A stretch of DNA of 64,000 nt from positions 62,001-126,000 of the forward strand of contig NZ_LDNM01000003.1 in assembly GCF_001028135.1 (NCBI RefSeq), written 5' to 3'. Positions 50,561 through 61,814 of the stretch are shown here, piece after piece; position 1 is the first letter of the stretch; each line of letters begins with the position of its first letter. Both the position numbers and the translations under genes were made by a program. This stretch comes from Xenorhabdus griffiniae (GTDB lineage Bacteria > Pseudomonadota > Gammaproteobacteria > Enterobacterales > Enterobacteriaceae). The notes beneath the pieces are model-generated. The model saw nothing but the letters and a program-made list of their open reading frames with translations, was not told the DNA's origin and searched no databases.

Positions 50561-51691
50561 TCAGGCGAAAAATTCCTTGATACGATCGATAACGATTTGC
50601 TGTTCTGTATCAGAGATGTTGTAGAACATCGGTAAGCGAACTAAGCGGTCACTTTCGCGGGTGGTGAAGCGATCTTCGCCGTGGAAACGGCCACATTTCT
50701 CACCCGCAGGACTGGTATGCAATGCCACGTAGTGGAATACGCTCAGGATACCATTCTCTTTCATATAACTATTGAATGCGCTACGCGCTCCTACCTCTTT
50801 GAGCTTGATATAGAACATGTGGGCATTGTGTTCCAAACCTTCCGGGACAATTGGCAAAGCTAAGTGCCCCGCGTCTGCTAATGGTTTCAGGGCTTGATAG
50901 TAGTTCTCCCACAAAGTCAGGCGGCGTTGGTTTATTTTTTCAGCAAGTTCCAGTTGTGCCCACAGGTAAGCCGCTTGCAGATCAGACAACAGATAGCTGG
51001 AACCGATATCACGCCATGTGTATTTATCGACTTGTCCACGGAAGAATTGACTACGGTTGGTACCTTTCTCCCGAATGATTTCGGCACGGGCAATCATAGA
51101 ACTCTCATTGATTAATATTGCCCCGCCTTCACCACCGGCCGAGTAATTTTTGGTTTCATGAAAGCTGAAACAGCCAATATGTCCAATTGTGCCCAATGCA
51201 CGGCCTTTATAGGTGGACATGACGCCTTGTGCAGCATCTTCCACCACATACAGGTTATATTTTTTCGCCAGTGCCATGATGGTATCCATTTCACAGGCCA
51301 CGCCCGCATAATGCACCGGTACGATGGCACGGGTTTTCTCTGTAATAGCGGCGGCAATCTTGTTCTCATCAATGTTCATGGTATCAGGACGAATATCCAC
51401 GAATACAATGGTTGCCCCACGCAGTACAAAGGCATTAGAGGTCGAAACAAAGGTATAGCTCGGCATAATGACTTCATCGCCCGGCTGGATATCCAACAAC
51501 ATTGCCGCCATTTCCAGTGAAGCTGTACAAGAGGGTGTCAGCAATACCTTCGGGCAATTAAAACGCTGTTCCATCCATTCTTCGCAACGTTTGGTAAATT
51601 CACCATCACCGCACAATTTACCGCTAGCCATCGCCTGTTGCATGTATTCAAGTTCAGTACCGACTATCGGTGGTTTATTAAATGGAATCAT
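50561..51691 (-). CDS. wecE: TDP-4-keto-6-deoxyglucose aminotransferase
   Basis: 376 residues from the ATG at 51691, matching E. coli ([20 protein letters not shown]); a longer frame enters wecD. PLP enzyme of the DegT/DnrJ/EryC1 family. The PLP lysine is in FSFHETKNYSAGGEGG; VEDAAQGVMS carries the PLP-binding Asp. It makes TDP-4-amino-4,6-dideoxygalactose with glutamate. It overlaps wecD by 14 nt. Confidence 0.96.
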   Translation of the reverse strand: MIPFNKPPIVGTELEYMQQAMASGKLCGDGEFTKRCEEWMEQRFNCPKVLLTPSCTASLEMAAMLLDIQPGDEVIMPSYTFVSTSNAFVLRGATIVFVDIRPDTMNIDENKIAAAITEKTRAIVPVHYAGVACEMDTIMALAKKYNLYVVEDAAQGVMSTYKGRALGTIGHIGCFSFHETKNYSAGGEGGAILINESSMIARAEIIREKGTNRSQFFRGQVDKYTWRDIGSSYLLSDLQAAYLWAQLELAEKINQRRLTLWENYYQALKPLADAGHLALPIVPEGLEHNAHMFYIKLKEVGARSAFNSYMKENGILSVFHYVALHTSPAGEKCGRFHGEDRFTTRESDRLVRLPMFYNISDTEQQIVIDRIKEFFA

Positions 51692-52406
51692 TTCGTCCTC
51701 TGTATAACCAATATGCGGTGCTTTCAATGATGGCACCACGACGTGTATAAAGACGCAACGCAGCGATATTGCTTATTTGTGTCGCTACTCTCAGCCGTTG
51801 TATCTGATGGCTCTGGCACCACTGTTGCGCCGCCGACATTAATTTTTTGCCAATCCCTTGATGATGATTATCTGGTACAGCTGCCAATAAACCAATGCGT
51901 GCTTCGCTGTTACCTATGTCCCTTAACGTGACAAAACCCGCTATTTGACCGTGTTCATCATGGACAAGCAGGCATTCATGATCAAATGTGCCTAAAACGG
52001 CTTTTTCAACCCAAGCGGCGTAAAATCGCCCACTGTCATCCTGTTGATACCAGGGTGCCCGGAAACGACTCGCGGTAAATACACGCGCTGCAACAGCTTT
52101 CAATACGGGGATATTTTCTTGTTTTGCCCGAATGGCTTCTTTTCCCGTATGCATGCCAGGAATATCTCCCGCCTCAATCGATAACCGTAAATCGACCTCA
52201 CCTTCAACCAGTGAAAACCCGAAAGCAGAAAGCTCATCGATAATGCCCGTTTGCTGGGCCGCCACTTTAGCTTGCACCAATGCATATTGGTCCAAATCAG
52301 CAGCCGTCAATGCTGCCGCTTCCGACGAAAAATTCAGGCGGGCAGTAGATAAACCAAAAAACTGGTTTTCCCAGACCAAAGGGTCAAGGTTGGCGTGAAT
52401 AGACAT
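51678..52406 (-). CDS. wecD: TDP-fucosamine acetyltransferase
   Basis: 242 residues. The C-terminal GNAT domain (about 135-235) shows [19 protein letters not shown] when read with one change, the acetyl-CoA loop Q-x-x-G-I-G-K. The N-terminal domain ([13 protein letters not shown]) binds the sugar nucleotide. It acetylates TDP-Fuc4N. It overlaps the rffH 3' end by 23 nt. Confidence 0.94.
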   Translation of the reverse strand: MSIHANLDPLVWENQFFGLSTARLNFSSEAAALTAADLDQYALVQAKVAAQQTGIIDELSAFGFSLVEGEVDLRLSIEAGDIPGMHTGKEAIRAKQENIPVLKAVAARVFTASRFRAPWYQQDDSGRFYAAWVEKAVLGTFDHECLLVHDEHGQIAGFVTLRDIGNSEARIGLLAAVPDNHHQGIGKKLMSAAQQWCQSHQIQRLRVATQISNIAALRLYTRRGAIIESTAYWLYRGRNDSI

Positions 52407-53265
52407 TGAGCAAATCCATCAGATAGTTGCCGTAACCTGTTTTCGCTAAATCCGTGGCCGCCACTTTTAATTGCTCCTCACTGAGCCAACCATTACGCCA
52501 TGCGATCTCTTCCAGACAGGCAATTTTGAAGCCTTGCCGTTTTTCAACGGTCTGAACAAAAGTACTGGCTTCAATCAGGCTGTCATGCGTCCCCGTATCC
52601 AACCAGGCAAAACCACGCCCCAATAATTCAACATTCAATTCACCGCATTCCAGATACATCTGGTTAATGCTGGTGATTTCCAGTTCTCCGCGCGCAGAAG
52701 GTTTTACTTGTCTGGCGAAATCCACGACTTTGTTGTCGTAAAAATAGAGACCCGTCACCGCCCAATTGGATTTAGGCTGTACCGGTTTTTCTTCTATGGA
52801 AAGTACCCGATACTGCTCGTCAAATTCCACTACACCAAATCGTTCGGGGTCCATCACCTGATAACCGAAGACTGTCGCGCCTGTTTTTCGGCCCGAAACA
52901 TGTTGTAGTTTCGGGCTAAATGCTTGACCAAAAAAGATATTGTCACCCAATACCAGACAGCAAGTATCATTGCCGATAAATTCTTCACCAATCAGAAATG
53001 CCTGCGCCAGACCATCAGGTGAAGGCTGTTCAGCATAGCTAAGTTGGATACCAAATTGTTCACCACTGCCTAGTAATCGTTTAAAAGCGGGTAAATCTTC
53101 CGGTGTCGAGATGATCAGGATATCGCGTATGCCCGACAGCATTAATACTGACAGCGGATAGTAAATCATCGGCTTGTCATAGATCGGTAATAACTGCTTT
53201 GATACACCGCGTGTTATTGGATACAAACGGGTGCCAGAACCCCCAGCCAGTATAATTCCTTTCAT
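52384..53265 (-). CDS. rffH: Glucose-1-phosphate thymidylyltransferase
   Basis: 293 residues. The nucleotidyltransferase signature [20 protein letters not shown] is at about residues 8-27, and [10 protein letters not shown] and VTGLYFYDN follow. Makes TDP-glucose for the Fuc4NAc branch of ECA. 18 nt after rffG. A second (O-antigen) copy elsewhere could share the job. Confidence 0.96.
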   Translation of the reverse strand: MKGIILAGGSGTRLYPITRGVSKQLLPIYDKPMIYYPLSVLMLSGIRDILIISTPEDLPAFKRLLGSGEQFGIQLSYAEQPSPDGLAQAFLIGEEFIGNDTCCLVLGDNIFFGQAFSPKLQHVSGRKTGATVFGYQVMDPERFGVVEFDEQYRVLSIEEKPVQPKSNWAVTGLYFYDNKVVDFARQVKPSARGELEITSINQMYLECGELNVELLGRGFAWLDTGTHDSLIEASTFVQTVEKRQGFKIACLEEIAWRNGWLSEEQLKVAATDLAKTGYGNYLMDLLNVYSRQP

Positions 53266-53283
53266 CTGCTCCCCCTGACGGGC

Positions 53284-54360
53284 TTATTCATTTCCTAACC
53301 CAAGCCGTTCCCCTGTATAAGAGCCATTCTGCACTCTTTCCCACCAATTCTCGTTTTCCAGATACCATTGCACGGTCTTGCGAATACCGGATTCAAATGT
53401 TTCCTCGGGGGTCCACCCCAGTTCGCGTTCAATTTTTGCTGCATCAATCGCATAACGCATATCATGCCCCGGGCGATCCGTTACATAGGTAATAAGATCG
53501 CGATAATGCGCTACCCCAGCAGGTTTTTCGGGGCGCAGCGCCTCCAGCAATTCACAAATCGTTTCCACAACTTCGATATTTCGGCGCTCATTATGTCCAC
53601 CGATATTGTAGGTTTTGCCAGGCTCCGCCTGGGTGACCACCAAATATAACGCCCGCGCATGATCTTCCACATAGAGCCAGTCACGGATTTGCTCTCCCTT
53701 GCCATAGACCGGCAAGGGCTTGCCTGCCAATCCATTCAGGATCATCAATGGGATTAGTTTCTCAGGGAAATGATAAGGACCATAGTTATTCGAACAATTG
53801 GTGATCACGGTCGGTAAACCATAGGTACGACGCCATGCCCTGACCAGATGATCACTGGACGCTTTTGATGCAGAATAAGGGCTGCTTGGTGCGTAAGGTG
53901 TGGTTTCAGTAAAGAAACCATCTTCACCGTGCAGATCACCATAGACTTCGTCTGTTGAAATATGGTGGAAGCGGAATTGGCGCTGTTTTTCCTGATCCAA
54001 CTGTTGCCAAAATGCACGAGCCGCTTCCAACAAAGTATAAGTGCCGATGATATTGGTTTCGATAAAAGCTGCCGGCCCGTCAATGGAGCGGTCAACATGG
54101 CTTTCTGCGGCCAAATGCATGACAGCATCCGGTTGATATTGCTGGAATACGCGATCTAAGGCATCACGCTGGCGGATATCAATCTGCTCAAACGCATAAC
54201 GGGGGTGGTTGGCAACTGGAGCCAGTGATTCAAGGTTACCGGCATAAGTCAGGCTATCAACGACAACGACGCTATCTTCCGTCTGATTAATAATGTGGCG
54301 AACAACCGCAGAACCGATAAAACCTGCACCACCTGTAATAAGAATACGTTTCAACGCCAA
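53284..54360 (-). CDS. rffG: dTDP-glucose 4,6-dehydratase
   Basis: 358 residues, extended SDR. The NAD motif [13 protein letters not shown] is at about residues 9-21, [12 protein letters not shown] and the catalytic [10 protein letters not shown] follow, with STDEVYGDL carrying the T-D-E active-site triad. Converts TDP-glucose to the 4-keto-6-deoxy sugar. It overlaps wecC by 10 nt. Confidence 0.97.
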   Translation of the reverse strand: MALKRILITGGAGFIGSAVVRHIINQTEDSVVVVDSLTYAGNLESLAPVANHPRYAFEQIDIRQRDALDRVFQQYQPDAVMHLAAESHVDRSIDGPAAFIETNIIGTYTLLEAARAFWQQLDQEKQRQFRFHHISTDEVYGDLHGEDGFFTETTPYAPSSPYSASKASSDHLVRAWRRTYGLPTVITNCSNNYGPYHFPEKLIPLMILNGLAGKPLPVYGKGEQIRDWLYVEDHARALYLVVTQAEPGKTYNIGGHNERRNIEVVETICELLEALRPEKPAGVAHYRDLITYVTDRPGHDMRYAIDAAKIERELGWTPEETFESGIRKTVQWYLENENWWERVQNGSYTGERLGLGNE

Positions 54361-55613
54361 ACTCCTTTTGTATCAATAACCCATTTTTGTTTTATGGCAG
54401 AACCATGAATAGCTTTAAACTGGCGATGATCCACCAGCATCAAGACAACATCAGCTTCTTCTAATGCCTGATTGACACCCATCAATTTCACCCTATCTTT
54501 CAGTGAATCAGGCAGTTCATACACATTGGGTTCAACCACAATGGTCTGCCCTGCATGCCACTGTGCAACCATTTTGGTAATATAAACAGCCGGGCTTTCC
54601 CGCAAATCATCAATGTTTGGTTTGAAGGCCAAGCCAAAACAGGCAATTTTAATCTCACTTGCCCGTTTATCACTCTCAGCCAAACAGTCAGCGACTGCGG
54701 CTTTCACTTGATCCACGACCCACAGCGGCTTGTCATCATTCACCAAACGTGCGGTATGAATTAAACGGGATTGCTCAGGGTTCTGGGATACAATGAACCA
54801 CGGGTCGACGGCAATGCAGTGCCCTCCTACACCAGGGCCAGGTTGCAAAATATTTACTCGTGGATGGCGGTTTGCCAGGCTAATCAGTTCCCACACATTG
54901 ATTCCCTGTTCGGCACAGATCAAGGAAAGTTCGTTGGCAAAAGCGATATTAACATCACGGAAGCTATTTTCTGTCAGCTTGCACATTTCCGCTGTTCTGG
55001 CATTGGTGATAACACATTCACCTTCAAGGAAGATATTGTACAGCTCACTCGCCCTGCGGGAAGATTTGGCTGTCATGCCCCCTACTACCCGATCATTTTT
55101 AATCAATTCCATCATCACTTGCCCGGGCAAAACACGCTCGGGGCAATAGGCGATATCAATATCTGAGTTTTCACCCGCTTGTTGAGGGAATGAGAGGTCA
55201 GGACGTACCGCAGATAACCATTCTGCCATCTGCTCAGTCGCACCAACGGGAGAAGTGGATTCCAAAATAACCAAATCCCCTTTTTTCAAGACAGGTGCTA
55301 TTGATTCCGCCGCAGAACGCACGTAGGCCATATCGGGTTCATGCTCCCCTTTGAAGGGCGTCGGAACAGCAATCAAGAAAGCATCCGCAGTTTGTGGGAT
55401 CGTCACGGCTTTCAAAAAACCCTCTTCTACCGCAATTTTTACTACCTTATCTAAATCAGGTTCAACGATATGGATCGCACCACGGTTAATCGTTTCTACC
55501 GCATGTTGATTAACATCCACGCCAATAACCCTCTTTTGACGGGAGGCAAACGCCGCTGCGGTGGGCAAACCGATATAGCCCAAACCGATAACAGAAATTG
55601 TTTCAAAACTCAT
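54351..55613 (-). CDS. wecC: UDP-ManNAc dehydrogenase
   Basis: 420 residues. The Rossmann motif [15 protein letters not shown] is near the start; [17 protein letters not shown] and the catalytic cysteine motif [15 protein letters not shown] follow, then [18 protein letters not shown] in the third domain. Oxidises UDP-ManNAc twice to the uronate. It overlaps wecB by 4 nt. Confidence 0.97.
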   Translation of the reverse strand: MSFETISVIGLGYIGLPTAAAFASRQKRVIGVDVNQHAVETINRGAIHIVEPDLDKVVKIAVEEGFLKAVTIPQTADAFLIAVPTPFKGEHEPDMAYVRSAAESIAPVLKKGDLVILESTSPVGATEQMAEWLSAVRPDLSFPQQAGENSDIDIAYCPERVLPGQVMMELIKNDRVVGGMTAKSSRRASELYNIFLEGECVITNARTAEMCKLTENSFRDVNIAFANELSLICAEQGINVWELISLANRHPRVNILQPGPGVGGHCIAVDPWFIVSQNPEQSRLIHTARLVNDDKPLWVVDQVKAAVADCLAESDKRASEIKIACFGLAFKPNIDDLRESPAVYITKMVAQWHAGQTIVVEPNVYELPDSLKDRVKLMGVNQALEEADVVLMLVDHRQFKAIHGSAIKQKWVIDTKGVWR

Positions 55614-56740
55614 AATGTCACCTGATTTTTTCTCAATGCTTCAAGAATTCGCTGGCAAGCCCGGCCATCTCCATAAGGGTTATGGGCATGGCTCATTTGT
55701 TGGTAGGTGTTAACATCCATCAATAAACGTGTAACTTCCGCAACGATAGTTTGTGTTTCTGTTCCCACCAGCCGCACTGTCCCCGCATCAATCGCTTCAG
55801 GTCGTTCAGTGGTATCGCGCATAACTAAAACCGGTTTTCCCAGAGAAGGCGCTTCTTCCTGAATGCCTCCTGAATCGGTCAAGATTAAATAAGCATGATT
55901 CATCAAATAGACGAAGGGCAGATAATCCTGTGGTTTGATAAGGATAACGTTATCAATGTCATGCAAAATGCGCTTAACCGGTTCACTGACATTCGGGTTC
56001 AAATGAACCGGATAAACTATCTGGACATCAGGATGCGCCTTGGCAATCTGTGCCAATGCTTCACAAATACGCTCAAACCCTTTACCAAAATTTTCACGGC
56101 GATGACCTGTCACCAGGATCATTTTTTTATTGAGATTAAGGAAAGGATAAAGTTCAGCAAACTGCCCGTATATAGCTTCATCATTCATGATGCGATCACG
56201 CACTGATAGCAGGGCATCAATCACCGTATTGCCGGTAACAAAAATACGGTTTTCCGCAATGGATTCTTTTAAGAGGTTATTCCGGGAGTTTTCCGTCGGT
56301 GCAAAATGGTACATAGCCAAGTGTCCGGCAATCTTACGGTTGGCTTCTTCCGGCCATGGAGAATAAAGATCCCCTGTTCTTAAACCGGCTTCAACATGGC
56401 CTACCGGAATATGCTGATAGAAAGCAGCCAGACTCGTTGCCATGGTTGTTGTTGTGTCACCATGCACTAATACCACATCTGGTTTGAATTCTTCTAATAC
56501 AGGCTTTATACCTTGCAGGATACGACATGTGATATCCGTCAGATCCTGCCCTTTTTGCATGATATTCAGATCAAAATCTGGCGTTATCCCAAACAGATGC
56601 AATACCTGATCCAGCATTTCCCTATGTTGAGCTGTGACACACACTTTTGCTTCAAAGGCAGTATCCATAGCCAACGCATGTACCAACGGGGCCATTTTAA
56701 TGGCCTCCGGCCGAGTACCAAACACAGTCAACACTTTCAC
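55610..56740 (-). CDS. wecB: UDP-GlcNAc 2-epimerase
   Basis: 376 residues, GT-B fold. [43 protein letters not shown] and [20 protein letters not shown] are family marks. Makes UDP-ManNAc from UDP-GlcNAc. It follows wzzE after 81 nt. Confidence 0.97.
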   Translation of the reverse strand: MKVLTVFGTRPEAIKMAPLVHALAMDTAFEAKVCVTAQHREMLDQVLHLFGITPDFDLNIMQKGQDLTDITCRILQGIKPVLEEFKPDVVLVHGDTTTTMATSLAAFYQHIPVGHVEAGLRTGDLYSPWPEEANRKIAGHLAMYHFAPTENSRNNLLKESIAENRIFVTGNTVIDALLSVRDRIMNDEAIYGQFAELYPFLNLNKKMILVTGHRRENFGKGFERICEALAQIAKAHPDVQIVYPVHLNPNVSEPVKRILHDIDNVILIKPQDYLPFVYLMNHAYLILTDSGGIQEEAPSLGKPVLVMRDTTERPEAIDAGTVRLVGTETQTIVAEVTRLLMDVNTYQQMSHAHNPYGDGRACQRILEALRKNQVTL

Positions 56741-56821
56741 AGTGACTCTCTTATTTTGTCAATCATTGCAGATACTTCCAAGAGTGGAACTCAAAAGCCC
56801 GTCGTTTATTTTTACATACGG

Positions 56822-57892
56822 TTACTGATAGGAACTATCGGAGCGAGGACGTCTTACTAAAGCGACACCTGCACCAACCAACATGCCTACGGCTCCCCAT
56901 AAAATCATCATGAAAGCACGGCGAGGACTGTCTCGGTTAACGGGTTCCTGCGGTGTTCTGAGATAGCGGTAAGTCAGAAAAGAATCCTGCAAAGTCGGAC
57001 CGACATTCAATGTAGCCAGCATCGCGATATTTTGATCATAATCAATGCTGTAGTCAGGGCCTGTAGCTTCCAACGTTTCAATTTGGGCTTGCAGTAATGG
57101 TGTACCCAGCATAAACATTTTGGATTCAGGCAGTTCTTCGATAGGAATATTTGTCTGATTACGGTGAATACCTTGCTTCTCAGCCACTTTCAGTGACTGC
57201 TGCAAGACATTCAATTCACGATTATATATTGCCTTTCCCACCATCTCCTGACGTTTCACCAACGCTTTCATTGACTGAGTTCGCGTCGCCCACGCCCCTT
57301 TAATTTCATTGTTCAGATGAGTACTTGCCCGTCGGTTGGCGAACGCAATATATTGACGCAGAAGTTGATTGGCTTCAACGGCGGTTTCTGCTGTCAATTT
57401 GATACTGTCATTTGATGATGTTTTATCATCACTGCGCGTGATTTTAATATCGTTGATCAATTCATCCAACAATACAGCATCCGCTTTGACATGCCCTTCC
57501 TTGCGTTGCTTGTAATACTCAGAATGAAGCCAAAATTCACGACGGGTATCATACGCAGAAACCTGTGTCATGAATTCTTTGTATGCACCGTCTGGAATGG
57601 TTGGTAATTGCGCTTCTGGCGAAGCATTGATATGGGTATCCAAATTGCGCAGGAATTGTTGTTGCGAATAGTAGCTACCCAAATTATTCGTTGTCGGTAA
57701 GTCCACAATAGCGGTTGCGCTCCATTTTTGCTGCATCAGATAAGATGCACCCAGAGCGGCGGCAGCGAAAATGATTGCCAGTGCGATAATCCATATCTTT
57801 CCATGCCACAAAGCATAACACAGTGCCCGAATATCCAGTTCATGCTCTATAGCAGGTTGATCCTGTTTAGATTTCGTTTCTGAGTTTATCAC
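56822..57892 (-). CDS. wzzE: ECA chain-length regulator WzzE
   Basis: 356 residues. Two membrane helices (about 36-54 and near the C-terminus, about 325-343) flank a long periplasmic coiled-coil domain. The proline-rich motif RTPQEPVNRDSPRRAFMM before the second helix is diagnostic of Wzz co-polymerases. It sets the ECA chain length together with WzyE. Confidence 0.95.
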   Translation of the reverse strand: MINSETKSKQDQPAIEHELDIRALCYALWHGKIWIIALAIIFAAAALGASYLMQQKWSATAIVDLPTTNNLGSYYSQQQFLRNLDTHINASPEAQLPTIPDGAYKEFMTQVSAYDTRREFWLHSEYYKQRKEGHVKADAVLLDELINDIKITRSDDKTSSNDSIKLTAETAVEANQLLRQYIAFANRRASTHLNNEIKGAWATRTQSMKALVKRQEMVGKAIYNRELNVLQQSLKVAEKQGIHRNQTNIPIEELPESKMFMLGTPLLQAQIETLEATGPDYSIDYDQNIAMLATLNVGPTLQDSFLTYRYLRTPQEPVNRDSPRRAFMMILWGAVGMLVGAGVALVRRPRSDSSYQ

Positions 57893-57922
57893 TGCACAAA
57901 ACCTCTTTGATTGTCGATGTCT

Positions 57923-59011
57923 TTAATGATGGCTTGCTGCCCGACGTATACGACGCTTACACCGTTTGATAAAACGGGCGACCTTCCACGCTCTTTTGAT
58001 ACAATAGCCATACAACATAAATGCAAGCAAAAATAATGCCAACATCACCCATTCAGGAACAAAAATCAACCGTTCAGCAATTATCCCGATCGCTGCTAAT
58101 AAAGCCGCCGCCAAAGTGATCAAAATAAATGCCTGACGAGAAGTAAACCCAGCACGCATAATCAAATGGTGAATATGCTGACGATCTGGAGAAAACGGAC
58201 TCATCCCCTTACGCAATCGACGGTACATAATAGCAACCATATCCATCAGTGGGATTGCAATAACCCATAATGCTGTCACAGGGCTAATAGAAGCATTTTC
58301 CCCTTGCGTTGCTTCAGTCAATAGCCAAATAATGGTAAAGCCGATGAGGGTACTTCCCGCATCCCCCATAAATACCTTAAAGCGTTTTCCTAATATGCCA
58401 AGATTAAGGAAGATGTAGGGCAAAATCCCCGCTATAAACGCAAAACACCAAAACGCCAATGCCGTATTGCCATTTTCATACAACAAAATACCCAATGCAC
58501 CGAAAGAAACACAAGATAGCCCGCCCAGTAATCCATCAATACCATCCACCATATTGAAAGCATTGATAGCGGCCCAGACAGCGAATAAAGTCACAACGTA
58601 GCTGAATGGCCCAAGTGCCATTTCCCATGGCCCGAATGCATGCCCCAGGCTATCAAGCTTTAGGCCAGCAAAATACATCATGCTGATACCAACCAAAGCC
58701 TGGATAGTTGCCCGAATCTTCACGCTGATATCAAAACGGTCATCTAAGGCACCGATAAAAACCAATATTCCCGCACAAACCAAATACAACCATTTATGAG
58801 GTATAAACTCTTTTGTAATAATAAAAGCGAAACAAACACCAAAAAAAACAGATATGCCACCCACCAAAGGAACTAAGCCATGATGACGTTTACGATAATT
58901 AGGTTTATCAACCAGGCCGATTTTTTTTGCTGCCTTACGCGCCACAAACAAAAACACAAATGAGAATATAAATACGCAAAAAATTTCGGCACTCATACTG
59001 GGAATATTCAC
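57923..59011 (-). CDS. wecA: Undecaprenyl-phosphate GlcNAc-1-phosphate transferase
   Basis: 362 residues with about 11 membrane helices. The catalytic acidic motifs are GALDDRFDISVKIRA, NMVDGIDGLLGGLS and KVFMGDAGSTLIGF; HIHHLIMRAGF is the conserved histidine loop. Starts both ECA and many O-antigens by forming undecaprenyl-PP-GlcNAc. First gene of the wec operon. Confidence 0.97.
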   Translation of the reverse strand: MNIPSMSAEIFCVFIFSFVFLFVARKAAKKIGLVDKPNYRKRHHGLVPLVGGISVFFGVCFAFIITKEFIPHKWLYLVCAGILVFIGALDDRFDISVKIRATIQALVGISMMYFAGLKLDSLGHAFGPWEMALGPFSYVVTLFAVWAAINAFNMVDGIDGLLGGLSCVSFGALGILLYENGNTALAFWCFAFIAGILPYIFLNLGILGKRFKVFMGDAGSTLIGFTIIWLLTEATQGENASISPVTALWVIAIPLMDMVAIMYRRLRKGMSPFSPDRQHIHHLIMRAGFTSRQAFILITLAAALLAAIGIIAERLIFVPEWVMLALFLLAFMLYGYCIKRAWKVARFIKRCKRRIRRAASHH

Positions 59012-59271
59012 AATAATAACTCTCTATAAAAATAATGATGGGGCATCTATTATTCGTATACTTATGGATGTCCCACTTGACACCGAATCCATAAGCTCTC
59101 CCTGTTAACAAAACAAAGAGTTCTAACTCATAAAATTAATCAAATAAACCATGCGACCTGTAAAGCATGATTCATAATTATAAAACGTTCGGTTAGAAAA
59201 AACGCATCTAATCATTCGAAAAACATGCAAAAAACATGCCATTTCAAGTAAATAGAATCAGTATTCGATAA
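59012..59271. promoter_or_regulatory. wecA leader region
   Basis: 260 nt between the rho terminator and wecA. No gene. It must carry the ECA operon promoter, but no strong -10/-35 pair stood out. Confidence 0.35.
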
Positions 59272-59299
59272 AAAAAACGCCACAAAAATGTGGCGTTTT
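59272..59299 (-). terminator. Intrinsic terminator of rho
   Basis: On the minus strand AACGCCACA-TTTT-TGTGGCGTT is followed by at least six T. It lies about 47 nt after the rho stop and isolates rho from wecA. Confidence 0.85.
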
Positions 59300-59345
59300 A
59301 GAGAAGCAAATATTGCTTATTACGAAAATATCAATTTTACAAACA

Positions 59346-60605
59346 CTATGAACGTTTCATAAAGTCGAAGAACTCTTCGTTTGTTTTTGTCATAGCCAGT
59401 TTGTTGATAAGGAATTCCATCGCGTCGATTTCACCCATCGGATGAATAATCTTACGTAAGATCCACATCTTCTGAAGCTCATCCTGTGTAGTGAGCAGCT
59501 CTTCTTTACGTGTCCCAGAACGGTTGTAATCAATAGCTGGGAAAACACGTTTTTCCGCAATCTTACGGGACAGGTGCAATTCCATATTACCTGTACCTTT
59601 AAATTCTTCGTAAATAACCTCATCCATCTTGGAGCCAGTATCAACCAGCGCAGTCGCAATGATGGTCAGGCTACCACCTTCTTCGACGTTACGTGCAGCA
59701 CCAAAGAAACGTTTTGGACGATGCAGGGCATTCGCATCCACCCCCCCCGTCAAAACTTTACCGGAAGCAGGAACCACAGTGTTATATGCACGAGCCAGAC
59801 GGGTAATGGAATCCAGCAGGATAATAACGTCTTTTTTGTGTTCAACCAGACGTTTTGCCTTTTCAATCACCATTTCAGCCACTTGCACATGGCGGGAAGC
59901 CGGTTCATCAAAGGTTGAAGCAATCACTTCGCCTTTTACCAGACGCTGCATTTCGGTGACTTCTTCTGGACGCTCATCAATCAGCAAAACCATCAGTACG
60001 CAATCTGGGTAGTTATGAGCAATGTTAGCCGCAATATTTTGCAGCAGCATGGTCTTACCCGCTTTTGGTGGGGCAACAATCAGGCCACGCTGACCACGAC
60101 CAATCGGCGCTGCCAGATCCAGAACACGGGCTGTCAAATCTTCAGTAGAGCCATTACCGCGTTCCATACGCAAGCGGTTGTTAGCATGGAGTGGCGTCAG
60201 GTTTTCAAACAGGATTTTACTACGGGCGTTTTCAGGTTTGTCAAAGTTGACTTCATTAACTTTCAACAGGGCAAAATAGCGTTCACCTTCTTTTGGTGGG
60301 CGGATTTTCCCTGAAATGGTATCACCGGTACGGAGGTTAAAGCGGCGGATTTGACTAGGAGAAACGTAGATATCGTCAGGACCTGCAAGGTAAGAACTGT
60401 CTGCGGAGCGGAGGAAACCAAATCCATCCTGCAATATCTCCAGCACACCATCTCCGAAAATATCCTCTCCGCTTTTCGCATGCTGTTTGAGAATAGAGAA
60501 AATGATGTCCTGCTTACGCATACGAGCCAGGTTTTCCAGCCCCATATTTTCGCCGAGAGTAATCAACTCAGATACCGGCGTATTCTTTAATTCGGTAAGA
60601 TTCAT
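59346..60605 (-). CDS. rho: Transcription termination factor Rho
   Basis: 419 residues, the same as E. coli. [19 protein letters not shown] starts the N-terminal domain; the cold-shock-like RNA-binding fold contains [14 protein letters not shown]. The ATPase shows [17 protein letters not shown] (Walker A) and [15 protein letters not shown] (Walker B). The RNA-bound hexameric helicase ends untranslated transcripts. No homologue of the E. coli leader peptide RhoL was recognised upstream. Confidence 0.98.
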   Translation of the reverse strand: MNLTELKNTPVSELITLGENMGLENLARMRKQDIIFSILKQHAKSGEDIFGDGVLEILQDGFGFLRSADSSYLAGPDDIYVSPSQIRRFNLRTGDTISGKIRPPKEGERYFALLKVNEVNFDKPENARSKILFENLTPLHANNRLRMERGNGSTEDLTARVLDLAAPIGRGQRGLIVAPPKAGKTMLLQNIAANIAHNYPDCVLMVLLIDERPEEVTEMQRLVKGEVIASTFDEPASRHVQVAEMVIEKAKRLVEHKKDVIILLDSITRLARAYNTVVPASGKVLTGGVDANALHRPKRFFGAARNVEEGGSLTIIATALVDTGSKMDEVIYEEFKGTGNMELHLSRKIAEKRVFPAIDYNRSGTRKEELLTTQDELQKMWILRKIIHPMGEIDAMEFLINKLAMTKTNEEFFDFMKRS

Positions 60606-61160
60606 AATGGTGGGTTCTTTAACTCGGGGTATATCTCGAACTATGAACGTGAATGGTATGGCAGCATTATTGATGCCTGTTTATTTGTACCAGAAACGAA
60701 TAAGACCTTCTAACATATTAAATTATATTACAAGGTAGTAGTTTGAAGTACTCAGATTGATTTCAAATAAAGCTGACAAACTGTCAAAACTATCTTCTAA
60801 CTACCTATGTGCCATATGTTATAACTATCTATAATGTAGATACAATTCTATAATGCAGACACCATTAAAGTTCAACAGTGGGCACTATTTCAGCATACAC
60901 ATCTTCCAGCATAAATTTTTTTGACATAAGCACTGTTAGCAGATTCTATACCTAACACCTAGCATGGAAAGGGGAAATTGGCATAAAAATGCCTAGGATA
61001 AAAACACCCTGCTTAAAGATATTCAGCATCAGAACGCTATGAGTGTATCAAGCTATATACTGAATTAATCGTATATAGACTCAGAGACTTTACCAAATGC
61101 GATATGCCATCAGATACTTCAGGTGACCCAGAGATAACAGATTTATCAGACACTACAAAT

Positions 61161-61189
61161 TGTTTAGTATGCAACACGCTCAATGTCAA
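61161..61189 (-). promoter_or_regulatory. Candidate rho promoter
   Basis: A perfect TTGACA is followed after 17 nt by TAAACA (a weak -10). If used, the leader would be about 550 nt. Confidence 0.3.
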
Positions 61190-61294
61190 CTCTTTATAAA
61201 AATTTAACCAATAAACTTTTTTATATCGAATAAAGCGTTAGCTCAAGCGAAACTTCATACAAGCACATGGTCGCTAACTTATCATGCTTCGTAG

Positions 61295-61344
61295 CGGACG
61301 TCTAGCGGTCAATGAGATAAATCATCTCATACGTCAAACGTCCG
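61295..61344. repeat. Imperfect 50-bp palindrome after trxA
   Basis: The core ATGAGAT/ATCTCAT with a 5-base loop is flanked by CGGACGT...ACGTCCG-type arms with a small asymmetry. It lies about 25-75 nt after the trxA stop. It could be the trxA mRNA end or a small dispersed repeat. Confidence 0.5.
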
Positions 61345-61368
61345 TAATTACTGTGACCTGATTCTAAA

Positions 61369-61695
61369 TTATAGGTGTGGTTCCAAAAACTCTTTCAGTT
61401 GAGTTTTTGACAAAGCGCCCACTTTTACGGCAACCTTTTCACCATCTTTAAACAGAATCAGAGTTGGAATACCACGAATACCGTATTCTGGTGCTGTTGC
61501 TGGGTTATCATCAATGTTCAGCTTGCCAACGGTCAGTTTTCCTTCGTATTCTGTGGCAATCTCATCCAGAATAGGGGCTATCATTTTGCAAGGACCGCAC
61601 CATTCAGCCCAGAATTCAACGAGAACTGGACCTTGTGCTTTCAAAACATCGTTTCCAAAGCCAGCATCAGTCAGAGAAATAATATTCGCACTCAT
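61369..61695 (-). CDS. trxA: Thioredoxin 1
   Basis: 108 residues from the ATG at 61695, which has GGAGC 6 nt upstream; a start four codons earlier is less like E. coli. The active site [19 protein letters not shown] and the cis-proline loop [11 protein letters not shown] are intact. General disulphide reductant; also the processivity factor of phage T7 polymerase in E. coli. Divergent from rhlB. Confidence 0.97.
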   Translation of the reverse strand: MSANIISLTDAGFGNDVLKAQGPVLVEFWAEWCGPCKMIAPILDEIATEYEGKLTVGKLNIDDNPATAPEYGIRGIPTLILFKDGEKVAVKVGALSKTQLKEFLEPHL

Positions 61696-61814
61696 TTTTT
61701 GCTCCAAAAATAAAATCTTTTACAGTGTCAGTGTACATGAACCAACATAAGGGTGTCTTTATTTCAGCGGATACACTTTCTTAAAGCAATAGTTAACTGA
61801 TATTCTACCATACT

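Larger units (their letters stand above)
60606..61368. promoter_or_regulatory. Long rho leader / trxA-rho gap
   Basis: 763 nt without a recognised gene. It contains the 50-bp imperfect palindrome at 61295-61344, a 13-bp palindrome TGACAAACTGTCA near 60776, and a minus-strand TTGACA-N17-TAAACA at 61161-61189. Minus-strand mini-ORFs (for example a 15-codon one starting MLEDVYAE) have no ribosome site. A long untranslated leader fits Rho autoregulation. Confidence 0.45.

Noticed and set aside
44309-59011. Novel polysaccharide cluster
   Set aside because: Every gene matches a member of the standard enterobacterial common antigen operon, in the E. coli order, with no additions.
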